From Paraburkholderia unamae (lineage in GTDB: Bacteria; Pseudomonadota; Gammaproteobacteria; Burkholderiales; Burkholderiaceae): a stretch of DNA of 64,000 nt. The stretch is taken from contig NZ_QLSU01000042.1 of NCBI RefSeq assembly GCF_003268775.1, positions 1-64,000 on the forward strand. Reading direction: 5' to 3'. Below the pieces are notes generated by a model. That model worked only from the letters and a program-made list of their open reading frames with translations, was not told the origin of the DNA and did no database searches. Shown piece after piece: positions 61,254-64,000 of the stretch (its first letter is position 1; each line of letters starts with the position of its first letter). Both the position numbers and the translations under genes were made by a program.

Positions 61254-61475
61254 CTAGTCGGTGATGGCAACACGCGTGCTGTCGCCCACGTTGAGACTGA
61301 ACTCGTCGACCCGCCCAGCGCGCACGTCGAGCAGCAAGCGCTCCAGCGCTTCCACCCTCGCGGATTTCGCGCCGTTCGAGCGGATCAACGTTGCCGGGGT
61401 GTTGCCCGTCGCCGCTTCGTGGGCTTCGAGCAGAACCCGGATGGCTTCCTCGCGGGTCATGAAAATACGGTCCAT
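61254..61475 (-). CDS. Hypothetical 73-aa protein
   Basis: A 73-residue protein reading MDRIFMTREEAIRVLLEAHE and ending DEFSLNVGDSTRVAITD. GAGGAGCGCGCG precedes the ATG. The first half is helical and charged; there is no signal or membrane segment. It resembles small conserved Burkholderia proteins without known role. It lies convergent to the amidase gene, with a 12-bp gap between stops. Confidence 0.65.
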   Translation of the reverse strand: MDRIFMTREEAIRVLLEAHEAATGNTPATLIRSNGAKSARVEALERLLLDVRAGRVDEFSLNVGDSTRVAITD

Positions 61476-61612
61476 CGCGCGCTCCTCTTCGATACGGCAG
61501 CGAAGATAGCACGCACGCCATGGGCCGGGCCGGCAGAGTGACCGGTGCTTGAGATAATGCAGTTTCCCGGCCCCCTGCACGCCCGATCGTGCACGATCGG
61601 GCGGCGCGACGC

Positions 61613-63067
61613 TCAGTGCGAAATGCTTTCGAGCGATTTGCCGAGCGTGCGCGGCCCCATCGTGCCGATGGCCACCATCACGAGCGCCATGGCGCCCGCA
61701 ATGAAAACGAACACGCCCGTCACGCCGAACTCCCTGAGCGTGAAAGCGATCACGAACGAGCTGAACACCGCGGAAAGCCGGCTCCACGAATAGACGAAAC
61801 CCACGGCACGCGCGCGAATGGCCGTGGGATAGAGCTCCTGCTGATAGGTGTGATAGGTGAACGAAATGATATTGCCGGCGAGCGTCAGCAGCACGCCGAG
61901 CGTCACGATCATTACCGCCGCCGCGGCCTGGCTGAACAGCAGGCCGCTTACGATATTGACGGCCGCCATGCAAACAATGACATGCTTGCGCTCGAAACGA
62001 TCGGCAATCCAGTAGCCGAGCAACGGGCCGAGCGGCGCGGCGAGTCCGATCACCGTGGTGTAGAGCAGGCTCGACGTGACCGTGATGCCCTGCTTCACGA
62101 GCAGCGTGGGCACCCAGTTCGCAAAGCCATAGAAGCCCACTGTCTGGAAGATATGGAAGACGATGAGCATCGCCGTGCGCTGGCCGTAGGGCGGCTTCCA
62201 CATGTCGGCGAAACCCGCCTTGCGCGGCGCCGGATCGCTCGGGCCGGGCGCGGGCAGCGGCGCGCCGTATTGCCGCGAGACCTTCGCTTCGAGGTCGGCG
62301 AGCACCGCTTCGGCTTCGTCGAGGTGTCCATTGCTTGCCAGCCAGCGCGGGCTCTCGGGAAGATTGCGCCGGAAGTACCACACGAATAGCGCGCTCACGC
62401 CGCCCAGCAGCACGACCCAGCGCCAGCCGTCGAGCCCGAGCATCGCTCTGGGCACGAGCAGCCAGGAGAGAAACGCGACGACAGGCACAGCCGAAAAGCC
62501 GATGGTCTGGCACACCGCGAACGCGCGGCCGCGCAAATGCTTGGGCGCGAGTTCGGAAAGGTAAGTGCCGATGGTCACGAGTTCCACGCCGATGCCCATG
62601 CCGGACAGAAAGCGCCAGAAGTTCAGGCTGCCCGCCGTATCCTGGAACGCCATGACCGTATTCGCCGCCACGTACCACAGCAGCGACCACGTGAAGATCG
62701 CGCGCCGGCCAAAGCGGTCCGCGAGAAAACCACATGCCGCTGTGCCCAGAAACAGGCCGCAAAACAGCGCGGCAATGAAGCTCGCGACGCCCGATGTGCC
62801 GAAAAGCCCGGACGTCGTGGAGGTCAGGATGCCGCTCTTCACGAGGCCTGGCGCGACATAACCCGTGAAAAGCAGATCGTACAGTTCGAAGAAGAAGCCG
62901 AGGCTGAGCAGCAGGATCAGCTTCCAGACCGCACGCGTGGCGGGAAGCCTGTCGAGGCGTGCCGAGAGTGCGCCGTAAATCGCGGCGCCGTCGGCAAGCG
63001 GGGTGGCGTCGACGCTCGCGCCGGGGTCGGCGTCGCGCAGGTTCGCTGCGCCCTCCAGAATGGCCAT
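61613..63067 (-). CDS. MFS transporter (sugar-porter / aromatic-acid symporter-like)
   Basis: A 484-residue 12-helix MFS protein with GFFFELYDLLFTGYVAPGL in helix 1, the loop LADRFGRRAIFTWSL after helix 2, and the central PESPRWLASNGHLDEAEAVL element shared by sugar-porter, metabolite:H+ and aromatic-acid symporters. It lies 50 bp downstream of an aconitase-family gene on the same strand, which points to import of a tricarboxylate or related hydroxy acid. The substrate cannot be assigned from sequence. Confidence 0.9.
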   Translation of the reverse strand: MAILEGAANLRDADPGASVDATPLADGAAIYGALSARLDRLPATRAVWKLILLLSLGFFFELYDLLFTGYVAPGLVKSGILTSTTSGLFGTSGVASFIAALFCGLFLGTAACGFLADRFGRRAIFTWSLLWYVAANTVMAFQDTAGSLNFWRFLSGMGIGVELVTIGTYLSELAPKHLRGRAFAVCQTIGFSAVPVVAFLSWLLVPRAMLGLDGWRWVVLLGGVSALFVWYFRRNLPESPRWLASNGHLDEAEAVLADLEAKVSRQYGAPLPAPGPSDPAPRKAGFADMWKPPYGQRTAMLIVFHIFQTVGFYGFANWVPTLLVKQGITVTSSLLYTTVIGLAAPLGPLLGYWIADRFERKHVIVCMAAVNIVSGLLFSQAAAAVMIVTLGVLLTLAGNIISFTYHTYQQELYPTAIRARAVGFVYSWSRLSAVFSSFVIAFTLREFGVTGVFVFIAGAMALVMVAIGTMGPRTLGKSLESISH

Positions 63068-63117
63068 GTTTGTCTCCAGTTTAGTAGTTCGAATGACTTA
63101 TCGGCGAGCGCGGCGGC

Positions 63118-64000
63118 TCATGGGTACCGCTCTTTCAGTTCGCCGAATGAAGCGATGCGGCCCGCGAGCGCGCTCGCGACCACCGTTGGCGGGCTCGCGA
63201 GCCACACCTGGCCGGGGCCCGAGCGCCCCGGAAAATTACGGTTGATCGCGCTGATCGTGACCTGATCCGCATCGACGGAGGCCCCTGGCCCGCAGTTGGC
63301 GCAAGCGCCGCAGGCAGGTTCGAGCAGAATCGCGCCGACCTGCTCGAAGGCTTCGAGATAACCACGCTGCCGGCAGTAGTCGCGCACATCGGAGGTGCCG
63401 AACTGCAAGTAGAGTTTCACGCTGGCGGGAACACGCAGGCCGCGCGCGGCGGCCCACGCCAGCACTTCGTGATAGTGGTCGAAATCCTCGCGCTTGCCCG
63501 CCGTGCACGAGCCGCCATAAGCGATGTCCACCTGCGGGCGCTGCGCGAGATCATGCAGCGCCACGCCGTTGCCGGGGTCGCCCGGCGCGGCGAGCATGGG
63601 CGTCAGCGCCGCGCAGTCGATGTCGATCACCTCGGCATAGGGCGCGCCCGGATCGCTTTGCATCCAGGGCTCAACGACAAAGTCGATGCCGCGCCGCGCC
63701 TTGAGGAAGCGCACGGTTTCGGCGTCGGGGGCGACGAGTCCCGTGAAGCCGCCGAGTTCGGCCGTCATGTTCGTGAGCGTGGTGCGCTCGTCGGTGCTCA
63801 ACTGCGCAACGGCCGAGCCCGCGAACTCGAACACCTTGCCCACGCCCGCTCCCGCCCGGATTTCAGGCTGCGCGAGCAGATGCAGCACGAGATCCTTCGC
63901 CGTCACCCCGGCGGGCACAGGACCCTGAAAATTCACCCGCAGCGACTGCGGCACCGTCATGCGCACCGCACCCGTGACGAACGCGTTAGCCATGTCGGTC
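63118..64000 (-). CDS. Aconitase / isopropylmalate-dehydratase large-subunit family protein, C-terminal part
   Basis: The window edge cuts the N-terminal part; the frame is open at 64000. The visible 294-residue C-terminal portion includes MTAELGGFTGLVAPDAETV, one Fe-S Cys in AYGGSCTAGKREDF, and the pair in CGACANCGPG that completes the [4Fe-4S] ligands, then NRNFPGRSG. In length and pattern it belongs to the 3-isopropylmalate/homoaconitate dehydratase group rather than full aconitase. It lies 50 bp upstream of an MFS gene on the same strand, suggesting a catabolic hydro-lyase with its importer. Confidence 0.88.
   Translation of the reverse strand, partial: TDMANAFVTGAVRMTVPQSLRVNFQGPVPAGVTAKDLVLHLLAQPEIRAGAGVGKVFEFAGSAVAQLSTDERTTLTNMTAELGGFTGLVAPDAETVRFLKARRGIDFVVEPWMQSDPGAPYAEVIDIDCAALTPMLAAPGDPGNGVALHDLAQRPQVDIAYGGSCTAGKREDFDHYHEVLAWAAARGLRVPASVKLYLQFGTSDVRDYCRQRGYLEAFEQVGAILLEPACGACANCGPGASVDADQVTISAINRNFPGRSGPGQVWLASPPTVVASALAGRIASFGELKERYP

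Overview
The window is a dense, very GC-rich chromosomal stretch from a proteobacterium. The gene content points to the Burkholderiaceae (Paraburkholderia or Caballeronia type): three DUF4148 secreted proteins, a fermentative-type D-lactate dehydrogenase, an OhrA-like peroxidase, many MFS, LysR, IclR, LacI and HxlR genes, and catabolic islands typical of soil and plant-associated members. The genus is an inference from family content, not from a marker gene. I see no rRNA, tRNA, CRISPR array, insertion sequence or prophage.

Layout. 1-2.2 kb: dkgB end, an old-yellow-enzyme reductase and a START-like protein. 2.3-6.8 kb: catabolic operon A (three-His cupin, SDR, ACS-family MFS, SDR, IclR regulator). 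6.8-16.8 kb: mixed genes, namely PsiE-like protein, a DapA-like aldolase pair, a stress protein, PAS-GGDEF cyclase, chemoreceptor, PLP decarboxylase, and a divergent MFS/HxlR pair. 16.9-20.8 kb: amidase, MFS and an orphan histidine kinase, preceded by a copy of a MocR-type operator. 20.9-27.3 kb: envelope redox block (hydrolase, DUF4148, DipZ-like CcdA-thioredoxin fusion, TlpA-like thioredoxin, P460-like cytochrome, epoxide-hydrolase-like protein). 27.4-32.4 kb: mevalonate-type island (degradative HMG-CoA reductase, TctA-like permease, MocR regulator). 32.6-35.6 kb: two more DUF4148 genes, ohr, ldhA-like gene and a 41-aa protein. 36.0-42.3 kb: NfeD protease/slipin, EF-G paralogue, TetR-hydrolase pair. 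42.3-51.8 kb: operon B (branched-chain-type ABC transporter, a second three-His cupin, quinone oxidoreductase, SDR, polyol-type dehydrogenase, LacI regulator). 51.8-54.9 kb: a two-component system split by a small cupin gene. 55-64 kb: LysR/aldo-keto reductase, AraC/P450, amidase, MFS and an aconitase-family gene cut by the edge.

The strongest undescribed signal is regulatory. Eight intergenic sites share a rigid 50-bp element: TGTATC at position 1, TGTATC at 11, ACAC at 31 and TTGCAA at 41, all on a 10-bp register. It lies upstream of all three DUF4148 genes, both thioredoxin-type genes, the hydrolase-cytochrome operon, and both halves of the two-component system at 51.8-54.9 kb. At the response regulator, the kinase and the hydrolase it sits at one fixed distance from a TATAAA -10 box. 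The simplest reading is an autoregulated OmpR-type system controlling a periplasmic redox and envelope-protection regulon.

Two other themes stand out. Operons A and B are parallel catabolic modules built on paralogous cupins, and their promoters share an upstream sequence block. A 62-bp MocR-type operator also occurs twice, once beside its regulator and once upstream of the orphan kinase-MFS-amidase operon.
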